Shown piece by piece: positions 1 through 11,100 of a DNA stretch of 64,000 nt. The translations under genes were made by a program, and so were the position numbers. Origin of the DNA: Favolaschia claudopus (lineage: Eukaryota > Basidiomycota > Agaricomycetes > Agaricales > Mycenaceae). The notes beneath the pieces are model-generated. The model was not told the origin of the DNA and searched no databases. It was given only the letters and a program-made list of their open reading frames with translations. The stretch covers positions 248,001-312,000 of the forward strand of contig JAWWNJ010000057.1 of the NCBI GenBank assembly GCA_037176885.1, in the 5' to 3' direction. Numbering within the stretch: the first letter of the stretch is position 1; each line of letters opens with the position of its first letter.

Positions 1-753
1 GATATTGTCTACTCGTTTGTCTTAATAGAAATTGTGTTGAAGTTCAGTTCAAGTGTGAATCTAAGCATCGTTTCGAGAGTGTTCACCCGCGGAGGCTTTG
101 CTTTCGAGTAGCTTTGTCGTGGCCTTAGTGTGCTAGGAACTGCCTGCCTCTACTGCCCGCGGACTGCCTATCTCATTGTGAAGATACGTGTGCTCGAGAG
201 TGAACTAGTATCTCCCTGAGTCTGAGGAAGAGTGGAACTGTCCATCTGCTGAAGCATTGCGTTGGAACTGCGGGCGCATAACCGGAAGAGATCTGATTAG
301 TCCTCGTCTGAAAGGCTTGTGCTATATAAAGGAGTGTCAAAGGTTCCTGGAATTTGGAGGTTCAGGTCTATAGCGTAACTGGCGCTATAAGAATTGTGCA
401 TTCTGCCGCGGAAACTGTCTGTGGCCATTGTTTCAATCTCGCCCTGATATTCAACTTCGTTGGGTATCTTGTATCCTACTGTTTATAGTTCCTATTTTTA
501 GGAAAGGTCCGCGGACGGAATCACTTCCATCTACGGTGTGTGAGAGCGTGTTTTGTGCAAGGTTCTTACTTGCAAGTCGACTTATATCCTCGTCACTGTG
601 ACATCTGGATTTCGGATCGAACCCCACGAACTCTTCGAGAGACATTTGAGTGTATCTTGTGGAGATATTTGTGTTGTAGTGTTGTGTGTGTTGGTTGATT
701 GTGTTATATATATATTTTGGTGGTAGATTCTCTGCTGCGCTATATTTAGCACT
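1..753. other. Left edge, no gene supported
   Basis: No convincing coding frame is visible. A GCGGAGGC copy of the heptamer that marks the transposon region occurs near 90. This stretch is probably the downstream flank of the minus-strand gene at 754-4459, and the transposon may continue beyond the window. Confidence 0.4.
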
Positions 754-3700
754 TCAGTTGATATATTCAAGTGTCAGCGTTACATCGGTGTCAGACGCGA
801 AGTAGTAGTCGGAGGGTGGGGAGGGGGCAGGGGGAGCAGGCGGCGTCCGCCCCCGTTTGTTCTCCTTGGGTTTGGAGGCGCGCGGGGTTGGCTCGACGTA
901 CTCGGTGTCGTTGTCGGCCGTCTTGCGCTTGCCGGGGGTCTTCGCCGTCAGCGGGGTGTCGTCCTCGGTGTCCTGGCTCTCAACGTCGACATCAACCACC
1001 TCAACCCCCTTCCCCTTTGCCTTCCGCTTCACCTCGGCCTTCATTTCTTCCGTCAACGGCCTGGCGCGTGGGCGTGAAGTGGAACGCGAAGACCTCGCGG
1101 ACGTGGAGGCCTCCGGCGGAGCCTTCGTGGAAGTGGAGGCCTCCGGCGGAGGCTGCGTCGGAGGCTTCGTCGGAGCCTTCGTTGGAGCCTTCGTTGGAGC
1201 CTTCGTTGGAGCCTTCGTCGGAGCCTTCTTCGTACGCTTCTTCGGCTGCGTCACCTCCACAACCTCGTCCTCCTCCTCATCCTCCTTGGCATCCTTCTTG
1301 CTCGTCGTAGCGCGCTTTTGGAAGAGGGTGGCGCCAACAGCGGGGCTCCCTCCATGCGCGAGGTCGATGGAGGCGGTATAAAAGTCGCCGTTCTGGTGGA
1401 CACAGCGCACCCGCTTGCCACCGCAGTTGTTCCAATACAGTTCCACAGCCTCTGGAGGTCCGGAGGGAGGGGGCGAGTCGTAATCGTGCGAGATTATGAC
1501 AAAATCGTCTAACGAGAGTCGTTAGAAAAATAGCGGAATGGTAAAAAGAAATCCAGCTTACCTCCTGTTGCCGATGGAACATGCTCTTCAACACGCATAC
1601 CGTGCGCCGGGTTCCGTTCGTACTCCCGCAGCGCGAGGTTGAAGTAGGCCATGTGGCTCATACGCCAAGACCCCGTGGCCTGGGTCCTGCCCTTCTCAGT
1701 CTCCCCAGGAAACATGAGATTGTTGGGATAGCCGACGAGGCGGACACCGTTCTTCTTGAGGATCCGGTGAAGGGGGAGCCAGGAGAACTCCGCAGGCTTC
1801 TCCTTGCGGAAGACGTCGTACCCGAGCTCCGCAACGCTCATGGCGCTCCAGCGGGTTCGGAGCCAGGCGTGGTCCTCCTTTTCGACGGGAAATGTGTCGA
1901 TAATGTTGTAGAAGGTGGCGTCCTGCCAGTTCATGTGCTCTGCACGCAGCCCGTCCTTCCTCTTCCTTCTCGTGCCCCCGGTGCCCTCCGTCTTTACGGT
2001 GACGGTGGAGGTGGAAGCGGAGGCGTTGGGGACAGTTGTGGAGGTGGAGGCGGTAGGTGCGTGCGAGGAGGCCGTTGCGGGGGTGACAGAGGCGGTGGCG
2101 GAGGCCATGACGGAGGCCGCGGAGGCTCCAGCGGAGGCTCCAGATCCTGTCGCTGGCACAAAGGCCGGGGTGGGAGGTGCTGGGCCTGGATCGAGGACGG
2201 TCCCTCCAGACAAAGTCTGCTTCATACGCGAATTGCTGAAGGCGAATTAGCGTACACAATAGGCAAAAGAAGAAAAATACACTCACTATGCGCAAGTCTT
2301 GGCTACGCCGAGCAGATCAGAAGCTGAATACGGTCGGCCAGTCGTTGGGTCCTTGAAGGCCTCGGCGAACTGCGAAGAATATGAGTAATGAGAAAACAAG
2401 AGGCATTGGAAATACATACCAATGTGTTGAGGCCCGGGGTAGCGATGATTCTACCGAGCTCCATGTCTTCGCTGACAACCGATGCCACAAAGAAAATTAT
2501 TGCGTCTTGTTTTTTGTCGCCGAAGGTTTCCAGCTATGAAAGAGTAAGTAAACAAAATGAAAATAGAAGAGAGGGTAGGCGACATACCGTCTCGGTGAAC
2601 TCCTGACACTGCTTCTCAAAAGCACGCTGCCTATTTATCAGGGTCTCACCCTTCTCGCAGAAGATCTTCTCGTCGTATGTCTGCAAGATGAGCTTCGCCT
2701 TTTCATCCCCCCACAGCGCCTTGAACTTGTTGAACATGGCGAGGCGCTCAGCCCGTCCAAGGGTGGGTATCTTGTCCATAACCGGCCGCCAGCCGGGCGG
2801 CGCAATCCGTCGATATTCATTGACAATGTTTTCGGGGTCGGTCGCGAAGGTTTGGTAGGTGTTCCACGGGTTGAAGCCTCCGGCGGTGTGACTGCCCAAG
2901 GCCTTCATGAAACGCTCGGCGGGGATCCCACTCTGCTGCCCGTACAGCTTCGACAAGTCCTGCACGTCCTGGATGAACGCCTCGCGCCACCCCACCAAGC
3001 TTTTCGATGGGCGCCCACCAGGGTCGATGGCAGATTTGCCATCGACTTCCCCGTCACCTCCACCTCCGCCTTCGCTCACCTCATCCCCATGCCCCTCCAC
3101 ATCCATCCCACCGTCCGTCGCCGTCGCCGTCTCCACCTCCTCATCCTCCATTTCGACGTCTTCGTTGTCAATGGCCGACAACGAGAGAGGAGTATCTGCA
3201 CGCTCTACCACGGAGGTAGAGCGAGTCTCATCGTTGTCGCCGACTGTTGAGGCAGCATCTTCGTTGTGCTGCGGGGCTGTCATCTCGACGTCGACGCCGT
3301 CGTCGAAGAGCGCCGCTGGATCAGACGAGGGCGGGAAGGGCTGCTCAAGGGAGCGATTGAGTTCTTCGAACTCGTTGGCCCCCATATAGCCTTCGGGTGG
3401 CGGGGGGAGGTCGTGTTTTTGCCAGTAGCCGTAGTGGGTTGGTGGTGGTGGGAGAAGAGAACGATCGGGAGTTGGTGGACACGATTGCTGGCGCGGAGGC
3501 CGAGGCGGAGGCGGAGACGGAGGCCGAGTGGTAGGAGACGGAGGCCGAGTCGGAGGCGCAGGTACAGTCCCAGATGGAGGTACGGACACCGCCCGCAGTG
3601 GAGCAGGCACAGGACGAAGGAGGGCCGCTGCTCGCGCGCCATCCAAGGGGGTGCGAGCACGCTGAGGAGGGGTATTTGAACGCTGCGGGGGTGGTGTTGC

Positions 3701-4459
3701 ACGCAATCTCTCTGTGTGCATGCGAGCGAGATCGAGGCGGGGAAGGGGTCCGGTGGGACGAGCAGGCGCGGGGGCGGGAGCGGGCGCGGGCGCTACGGCA
3801 TGTGCACCGACAGGCTTCGACGATTCAGCACGCAACTCATGGAGCGCGGCTGTCTCGGCGGTGCTGCGCGCACTCGGCTTGATGTCGCGACGCAAACGAG
3901 TGGTTGGCTGGAGGTGGGCGGGAAGCGGTGAGGCCTCTCGGCGCTTGTAACCTCCGCCAAGCTGGGGCTCTTCAGCGCGTGGAGGGAGAGGGTAGGGGGA
4001 GTGGATCGCGTCGACCGGAAGAGGTGTCTTGCGTTCGGGAGGGCGTACCGGAGACGATTGAAGTTCGTCCTCCTCCTCCTCCTCATTGTCGACGTGCGCT
4101 TGTCTTCTCGGGCGCATGTCACCGAATGACTCTTCTTCGAAGTCGTCGCTGTCATTGGCCCCCGGGTCGGCGTCCACTTCGTTGGCGTCCTCTTCTGGGA
4201 CCTCGTTGTTGTCAGGATTCGGGAAAACAAGATTTGAAATGGGGGGAACAAGATTCGTGATTGGGGGAACAAGATTGGAATCCGGGTGCTCTGGGGATTG
4301 GAGGCAAGGTAGGTTCCTGAAGAATTCGTGGCTGTAGCCCGACAAGTCTTCTTGAATGGGATATTCCTCGAAGCTGGAATTGGGGGGAGGGGTGGACGTC
4401 TGGAGAGAGAGAGACGTGTTGACTGATGTCAAATCAGAAAGATCGCCGCTGGTGTCCAT
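754..4459 (-). CDS. Transposon-associated protein, unknown function (multi-exon)
   Basis: Seen: the first exon runs from ATG at 4459 to about 2587. Three more coding segments follow across short GT-AG introns (about 2586-2537, 2400-2230 and 1561-1509), and the stop is at 754. The N-terminal half is proline-rich and acidic. A conserved-looking globular block starts near residue 480 (GWREAFIQDVQDLSKLYG), runs through NKFKALWGDEKAKLILQTYDE and continues in the next exons (SVVSEDMELGRIIATPGLN; MNWQDATFYNIIDTFPVE). The C-terminus is lysine-rich, with five APTK repeats and nuclear-localisation-like clusters. Context: it shares strand and the CGGAGGC motif with the KDZ transposase and Ulp1 gene to the right, so an accessory transposon gene is the best inference. 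Similar proteins are, to my recollection, multicopy in Agaricomycetes, but I cannot name a domain. Exon borders after the first are approximate. Confidence 0.6.
1148..1222 (-). repeat. In-frame APTK coding repeats
   Basis: Five to six near-identical 12-bp units (GGAGCCTTCGTT on the plus strand) encode APTK repeats in the C-terminal part of the 754-4459 gene. Related PPEAST units follow. Confidence 0.8.
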
Positions 4460-4881
4460 GCTGACAAAACGGGGCAAGTATACTGTGATTATGAAGGTGA
4501 GATCTTCTCAAGCCATAGGCATGATCTCGACGTACCAAGATAGACGAGATTGCACTTTTGTACGCGTCGAGAGCGCGTTTTTGATCACGACTGGAGGCTT
4601 TGCTAACACAACGGAGGCTCTGTTAAAAAAAGTGGGGGATTGAGACCGGGGCATGTATACATGATATAAGACTCACCAAGATTTGAGAAACTTTTGAGAC
4701 GCGATTTGAGAGATTTGAGAAACTTTGGAGACGCGTAGACGACGCGATTTGAGAAACTTTTGAGACGCGTAGACGACGCGATCTGAGACGTGTAGAACAC
4801 GCTTTTGCTAGAAAGAAGAGCAATAATTCAGCATAGTTCAGAATGAGATGCAAGGGAACAGCGTACAGAGCGAGACTCGAG
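4460..4881. other. Upstream region with short tandem repeats
   Basis: No coding frame is supported. CGGAGGC/TGGAGGC copies lie near 4585-4620. From about 4675 to 4796 a unit of roughly 33 bp built on TTTGAGAAACTTTTGAGACG and GTAGACGACGCGA recurs about three times with small changes. The LTR element begins at the right end. Confidence 0.6.
4675..4796. repeat. Degenerate tandem repeat, about 33-bp unit
   Basis: The words TTTGAGAAACTT and GAGACGCGTAGACGACGCGA recur in order about three times. The array lies upstream of the minus-strand gene at 754-4459, so it could be promoter or subterminal DNA of the older transposon. Confidence 0.65.
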
Positions 4882-5338
4882 TGTAAGGCGCTAGGAGGCC
4901 TCACAGATGGGTTACTGTCGTACACCAGTCCTGGCAGGATGAGAGTGTCTTATATTGTGGTAAGACCCTAAGAATGACGGTCTAGCTCAGGGAAGGCTAC
5001 TAAGAGCCGTAATATTACGGGCTCCTATACAGCAGACTTCCTAGATCCTCCGAATATTTCGAGGGGACTGAGCAGAAGGTCAAAGAGGTCCAAAGTGCGA
5101 ATCAGATAAGCTTGATATAGTCCAAAGGGCTGCCTAGTGCCTAGTGCCTCGAGTATTGGCCCAGGCTAGGCAAGTATGTACTAATCAGAGCACCCAAGCC
5201 TCTATCAGCAGCCCGTAGGCTCTGGAGAGACCGTTGTAGGCAATGATTGTAAGAGGTAAAGATGATAGTGATCATGTGATACGAGTACATGTGACTTGTA
5301 GCTAAAGAGTAAATAAAATAGGTAAACGGCCCCTTACA
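4882..5338 (-). repeat. Long terminal repeat (3' LTR of minus-strand element)
   Basis: A 457-bp LTR bounded by TGTAAGG and CCTTACA and preceded by TCGAG. The adjoining GAGCCCCCCACTC inside the element is the complement of a polypurine tract. Confidence 0.88.
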
Positions 5339-8239
5339 GAGCCCCCCACTCTTGAGCTGCAAGGGAAAAGAACATGTGCGAGGGAGGGAATGGTGGGCGA
5401 AAAATTGAGGAAGAAAAATTTGTCCTGTGCTGCACCTTCGAAACACCTCCATTCCAACTCCATAGACGGCTCTGCATCCAACTCCATCTCCATGTCCGAT
5501 ACCTCTCCAGCTCCGCTACGCTTCACCTTCAAGGGATCTCCATTACGACTCCGTGGGCTGCTCCTCATCCACTCCGTCTCCATCTCCGGCGTCCCTCCGA
5601 TTCCGCTCCAGGCCATGCTCGCTCCGCTCCCAGAACCACACCAGACCGTACCATCCATTGTCGCTCCCTAACCATACCTATACCCTATCCTGCCCCCCAC
5701 GGAAGTAGCCAATTGCAGTGGCCGAGCGAGATTGGTTACTTTCGGAACCCACCAGAAATGAAGTTAGCCCCCCAGTCTAGAGCATAGGTGTGGGCTGCGG
5801 TGGGCAAAAGAACAAGGGGGGTGTGGCACGGGTGGTGGAGAAAAAGTATCAACAATACCGAGGCAGGCATGAGTGTTGGCGAGAATGAGGGATGACCGGG
5901 CTTGGTTAGAGCAGTGATAGCCAGATGCGGGGTCCATTTACTTTGCAAGCCGCACATTCCGACGAGTTGGAAAAGGAGAGGGGCAGATGCCATGTCAGCA
6001 ATGGCTTCAACGGTGAAGATCCGAAGGGATTGGTGAGGTGAAATGTGTAGCATGATCAAGTCCAGTGTTGGTGAATAGTCCGGCAAGGGTAGACGAAGAG
6101 CCGTGGTCAGCACTGAAGAGGAAGCTCGAAGTGAAAATGACGCGCCTCGCGGGGGCGTTCGTTGACGAAACAAGCCCCCGTTAAGGCTGCGCGCTTGAAG
6201 CGTTGCCAAGACCCATTCCTCCCTTGATTCTCCGATCCGGAGCGCAGGAAGCCATTTCTCGTACAGAGATACCCAAGGACGCGTAGTTGATGGAATCAAG
6301 GAACAGAAACCATGGTCAATAAGGGTCTTCGAGACGTAAAGAGGAAAGAAACGCGCCTCGCGGGGGCGTTTGCGAACACAACAGACCCCCTCTAAGGCTA
6401 CTCGTAGCCAATGTCCGAGTAATCCCTCCCTCCATCCTCTCTATTTTCCTTCCGATCTAATCCTTCATCGCTTCGAAACAGATTGAATTGTCTGCGATGC
6501 ATTCGGGTGTCGCGGACGTCGGAGTTGTCGATGACGAAACAAACTAATCGGATGAGGGTACGAGAAGCTGCCCGATAGCCAGGTGGACCAGGCTGGAAAT
6601 TTGGCGCGATTTGAAACGCGTCAAGCCCGCATTAATACGAGCGGGAGCAGGAACGCCACGAAATGGGAAAGCGGAGAGTTCGGCGAAGGTTTCAATTGAA
6701 GTCGGACTGGACAAGGTGTCCGTTAGTCCGTAGATTGAACGGAATGAAACGCGTCAAAACGCGTTTCAGAACGAGTGAGGAAGCGCCAGGATGAGAGGAG
6801 AATTGAAGAACGAAATGAGTATGCGTCAGAAATGATTTGAGATACTCGAAATTGAAAGAGACGCGCCTCGCGGGGGTGGTCGCAGACGACTCGAACCCCC
6901 ATGTAGGCCACAGGTGAGCGGTGCCCAAATAGATCCAGCCCCATCAAGGCAGCGCGATGGAAGCGTCGCCCAAAAGTCTTTCGAATGCCATCCCAAACTC
7001 CCTTTCCGAGGAGATGCGTTCAAGCGCATCAAGAAGGGACGCGCCGAGTGCTACTGCCAGGAGGCAAGTAGAAAACGTGAGTCTGAGCTGGATCCGGTTC
7101 CACATCCGCTTGATTAGAGGTGGAGAGTTGGCGAGCGGAGGCGCGGCACGCAGGAGATGGGAAAGCGGAGACTCCAAGTGAGGTCCGTTTGTCTTGAAAA
7201 CAACACGGGTTACCTGCCGCTCAGCGAGAAATCAAGCAAAAATGGCTGGAAGATTAAAGCAAGGCTGATGAGGTGAAAGCAATAGGAAGATTTGGAACCA
7301 GGAAGAAAGAATCAAGGGAAACTCCGTTTCAGGGTATACGGGGCCTCGAGAACGCTCGCGAACGAGGCGTTTTTGAGGGTCGAGGTGTCGAGGTGTCGGT
7401 TTGACCGAGTAAATGTGAGGGGGGTGATCGCGTACGACTCCAACCCCCTCAGAGGCCACTCGTAGCCTTTGTAACAATTCTTGAAGTCCATTCCACCGTC
7501 TCCCTTCGTTTCAAAATCTCTGAGAAGCGGAAGGATTGTCGATCAAACGCATGAAGGTCAGTGAGAGTTGAAAATCCGTTTGATTTGACATTGAGAGTTG
7601 ACGGGGATTCCAGAAGAGTGCCGAGCAAAAGTAATGGAGAGGTGAGACGCGTTAAACGCGTCGCAGAGCGGGTGAGGAATGAGCGCCAGGGAGAGAGAGA
7701 GTGGAGAGTTGGTGACCGTGACTTGATGGTCACACTCACTCTTCACGCTCACCCACTACCTCGTTCTTCGTCGTACGTCTGGCACACCGCGCCTGGGAGG
7801 AAGAACAACCGCCTGCTCAAGAAGCAAATACGACAACACCGAATGCAAGTCGTTCGGAGGAGCCAATCCTAAGTCTTGAAAACCGCACTTTCTGGGACAC
7901 AAAATCTGGCAACAAAATCCTTGGCAGCGTTTGACTTGGAGGCCCAAGAAGGTCGTTCTAGGGTTCCAATGGTGCGTCTTTCTTCTCTAGAACATGGATA
8001 AAAGCTAAAATGAAGCAAATTGAAAAGGAGTATTGAGACCGGAGAGAGATGAGTAAGAAAACTCCGTAGCTTGGGTATCTGGGTCCTCAAGACACTCTGA
8101 AACGAGTCGTACTTGAAGGTCGTGTTGCCGTGACGGTAGGCTGACCGGGTGGAGGCTTCAGGTAAGTCCTAAGCGTTCCACGAAATGATTTGGAGCCGAC
8201 TTTCGTCAGCGGCGTGTTCGCGCGCCCGCGCCCGCGTCG
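5339..8239. other. Interior of LTR element without intact ORF, with hairpin repeats
   Basis: No long intact frame is present. Short minus-strand open stretches share words (for example TPPRGASF and TPARRVSF), which suggests a degenerate, repeated former coding sequence. At least four copies of a G-run/C-run stem with GGCC-type words after it lie at 6150-6180, 6361-6390, 6871-6900 and 7417-7450. Confidence 0.6.
6140..7470. repeat. Four dispersed G-run/C-run hairpin repeats
   Basis: Copies 1-3 start with CGCGCCTCGCGGGGG, have a 15-25 base loop, then a CCCCC run and an AGGC word. Copy 4 (7417-7450) keeps GAGGGGGGT, loop, AACCCCCTC and GAGGCCACTCGTAGCC. Copies are about 210, 510 and 550 bases apart. 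The stems pair perfectly over 6-7 bases. Confidence 0.7.
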
Positions 8240-11038
8240 TCAAGACCAGGCGCTAGTTCCAATTCCTTCCCGCTCCCATACGATAAACGGCGCGCAGTTC
8301 CCGCGTCGATCACGCGCGGCATCTGCGTCTTGGTTCGTCCGTACGGTCGCGCTGGCAAGCGCGAGAGCCACAAAATAGGAGCGGGCCCCGGTGAGTACTC
8401 CAGGACTGTCGACGCCTTCGTTCCAAGATCCAGCCTCGCCCAGTCCATCAAGACGGACAGGAAACGTCAACGGTAGCGTCTCCGTCGCCATCGCCGCAAG
8501 TCCCTCACCCTCAACGACATTCGCAGTCGCGAGTGTTGGAGACGGGGACTTGGGCGCAGGCGAAGTGTCCGGTTTGAGCACGATATGTGCTTCCGTGTCG
8601 TTGTCTATCCGGACCTCAGGTAGGACCACCAGTCTTGGCGGAAGTGAGGGCCAGCAATACATGGGAGATTCACTTGTGAGTGCTGTTTCCTCTGGTTTTC
8701 GAATGGACTTATCTGATGAAACGAAAAGCTCCAGCTCGCCAGACGACGAAGAGCTCGAGCATGGCGTCGACGTCGACGATGCGCTTCCAACGTTGCTTCC
8801 TTCAAACTCGCTGCCGTCCCGAACGCAGGAGCTCGTGAGGTGAGCACGACCGTTGATTCGATTTGAATCTTGCTGACACGACTTCTTCAAGTCATCTATT
8901 CGCTCTTCGCGCTGGATGACGGCTTGAGCAGCAAGGAGCGAGGCTGTCGACGACGCATCTGATGACTCCAATCCACGGTCCCGGGTGCCGTCACTGACAA
9001 CGTCCGTAACCACGGACGTGGTTTCTCCAACATCGCTGCCCATGACACCTGGAGATGTGGGACTCGGGAGGATCGACAAATTTCCAGGGGTAAGCGAACA
9101 ATTATGTCGTAGCGAAACCGACTGATCTAATTGTCGTTCCGCCTCGTTTAGTTCCTCCTTCACGCGACCGTTCTCCTTTTCCGTCAGCTTTGCACGAGAC
9201 GTGAAGGATGGCTCAGTTGAGTCGCAGCAGAGCGCGAGAACCAGAGGAGGGTTCTGGCGCTCTGTGAGTTCCTCGTCAGCGGGTTTCGGAGGTGATGACA
9301 AGCCATTCGAGGCGGCGTGGACTAGCTCGCTGGTTCCAATACCAGGTGCGTCTTCACCCATTTCCGTTGAGCTCAACCGTAACTGACTGGATTCGTCCAC
9401 AAAGCTTCCCCTTTCTTCGACATCGTGCGGAAGCGCTGACAGCGAGGACCAAGATATTGAAGTCTGAAAACTCCCGACCTCGACACCACTCGTATTCACG
9501 AGCAGCGTAGTGGACGCGAGGTGCTCGACGGTGCTGCAGGGAGGTACCGCAAACGGAGAAGAAGCGTCAAACGTGAGTGAGACGTTCCGCATGTCGGAGG
9601 ACTTAGCTGAAGGATTTGGCGCTGGGTAATTCGCTTGTATGTCCACGGTAAGAGTCTTCCTTTTGTAGGTGCTGCTAACATTAGTGTTTGTAGCCGCTAC
9701 CTCTTGCCCCCCAGACTCGGCCGAGGACGTGCTGCCTGCCACCCAGCTTGGATCAGCTCGCCCCCCAATCTCGGCCATGCCGTTATGCGCAATAGAAGAA
9801 CTCGGAGACCGAGAGGAAGGGGCGGGAGGTGGGCTTTGAAACGCTGCAGTACGTCCATTCTGTTCTTGGGTCTCGATACCTCGACGATGTTTCCATTCTT
9901 CCAATTCGCTTGTGGGTGAGTGCGCTGCATTTGTACGCTGACCTTTTCCTCGCCCCCCAAGCTCTACCGTTCCTTCCGACAACGCGGAAGAGGGAGCGGG
10001 TGACGAAGATGAAGAGGAAACCGGAGGTGGAAAATGAGGTTGGTCCCCACGCATGCTGACTGCTGGCAATATGTTAGTGCGTATACGGGCTTGTTGTTCT
10101 CGCCGCTGGTACTGATACTCCTTGAACCTTTCGTGTGCCAGTTGAATGCGTTCAATGAGAGCTTTCCACGTCTCTGCTAGTAACTCCACGTTGCTACCAT
10201 CTCGTAGCATTCGCTCGAGCAAGCCGTGAGGGTCGATTTGGAAACACGCCGGCTGTAGCATGGAAGGAAGGAATAACGCGGTGAGTAAGGACTGCATTTG
10301 CTTGACAGTGTCCATGACAAAGAACAGGAGTTCAAGGTCCAAGCCATATTGTCCGTTGCCCAGATTGGAGATGTAGGTCGACGTCAGCTCTGCATACGTC
10401 CAGCTTCTCCACCCTGGAACCAGCTCATCGAGGGAGACGTCGAGGGGGATGCTGGAAGGAGTGTCTGTCCTAGGTTCCAACGAGCCGACAGACCGGGTGA
10501 GTTCCCGTGGCGGCTGTTCCTCAATCTTGATGTCACAACCGCTGGTGAAGCCTCTTGGCAGCTTCTGGCGCAATTCCAGAGGTAGAAACGAAGCGATGTA
10601 GCCCACCTGCGAATCCCAGGAATGTAATGAGTGGTGAGCTACGTCGCCTGCACACAATGCTTTGAGCTGATGTTTCGCCGCCCAGATACGATCGATGATG
10701 ACCACCCAATTTGTCACGACTTGATTTTGCGTAGCCAAACCATGTCCTACTCCTGTACCTGCTAGAATATCCAGCTCCGTGTGTCCAATTGTGGGGATCT
10801 CGACAAGTCCAAGGTGTTTGGCAGACAGATCCAGAAGGTAGTCCATTGCGCAGGTAACATGAGATAGAGTGGTCGCTAAATTGCGACGAAGTATGTATCC
10901 ACCGCCGGAAAGAACAATATCAGAAGGAAGGAGGGTGTATTTGGTGAGAGATGAGCATGTCTCACGCAGGGAGAGCATGTCTTGCTGAGGAGAAATGAAG
11001 TATTTGGACCATATCCAGTCCAGGTAAGGATTGACCAT
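8240..11038 (-). CDS. 932-codon ORF carried by the LTR element, unknown function
   Basis: Seen: a single uninterrupted frame starts at ATG 11038, only 62 bases inside the 5' LTR (minus orientation), and ends at 8240. The N-terminal 250 residues look globular (MVNPYLDWIWSKYFISPQQD onward, and a TNWVVIIDRIWAAKHQLKAL helix-like stretch). The C-terminal 600 residues are Ser/Pro/Glu-rich and probably disordered. I see no CCHC knuckle, DTG protease or YMDD-type motif, so there is no evidence for Gag or Pol. The position just behind the LTR suggests LTR-driven expression. Alternatives are a captured host gene or a highly diverged structural protein. The frame is real; the function is unknown. Confidence 0.6.
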   Translation of the reverse strand: MVNPYLDWIWSKYFISPQQDMLSLRETCSSLTKYTLLPSDIVLSGGGYILRRNLATTLSHVTCAMDYLLDLSAKHLGLVEIPTIGHTELDILAGTGVGHGLATQNQVVTNWVVIIDRIWAAKHQLKALCAGDVAHHSLHSWDSQVGYIASFLPLELRQKLPRGFTSGCDIKIEEQPPRELTRSVGSLEPRTDTPSSIPLDVSLDELVPGWRSWTYAELTSTYISNLGNGQYGLDLELLFFVMDTVKQMQSLLTALFLPSMLQPACFQIDPHGLLERMLRDGSNVELLAETWKALIERIQLAHERFKEYQYQRREQQARIRTNILPAVSMRGDQPHFPPPVSSSSSSPAPSSALSEGTVELGGRGKGQRTNAAHSPTSELEEWKHRRGIETQEQNGRTAAFQSPPPAPSSRSPSSSIAHNGMAEIGGRADPSWVAGSTSSAESGGQEVAATNTNVSSTYKRKTLTVDIQANYPAPNPSAKSSDMRNVSLTFDASSPFAVPPCSTVEHLASTTLLVNTSGVEVGSFQTSISWSSLSALPHDVEERGSFVDESSQLRLSSTEMGEDAPGIGTSELVHAASNGLSSPPKPADEELTERQNPPLVLALCCDSTEPSFTSRAKLTEKENGRVKEELNEAERQLDQSVSLRHNCSLTPGNLSILPSPTSPGVMGSDVGETTSVVTDVVSDGTRDRGLESSDASSTASLLAAQAVIQREERIDDLKKSCQQDSNRINGRAHLTSSCVRDGSEFEGSNVGSASSTSTPCSSSSSSGELELFVSSDKSIRKPEETALTSESPMYCWPSLPPRLVVLPEVRIDNDTEAHIVLKPDTSPAPKSPSPTLATANVVEGEGLAAMATETLPLTFPVRLDGLGEAGSWNEGVDSPGVLTGARSYFVALALASATVRTNQDADAARDRRGNCAPFIVWEREGIGTSAWS

Positions 11039-11100
11039 GATAATTTGAGATCAAAGGCAATCCAGCCAGAGGGGTACGACAGTTCCCAATGTGTCCACTT

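Noticed and set aside
771..1381. Plus-strand open frames opposite the accessory transposon gene
   Set aside because: They are low-complexity mirrors of the repetitive minus-strand coding sequence; the minus strand has introns and conserved blocks.
8240..11038. Calling the 932-codon ORF Gag
   Set aside because: No zinc knuckle, protease motif or recognisable capsid sequence; position after the LTR alone is not enough.
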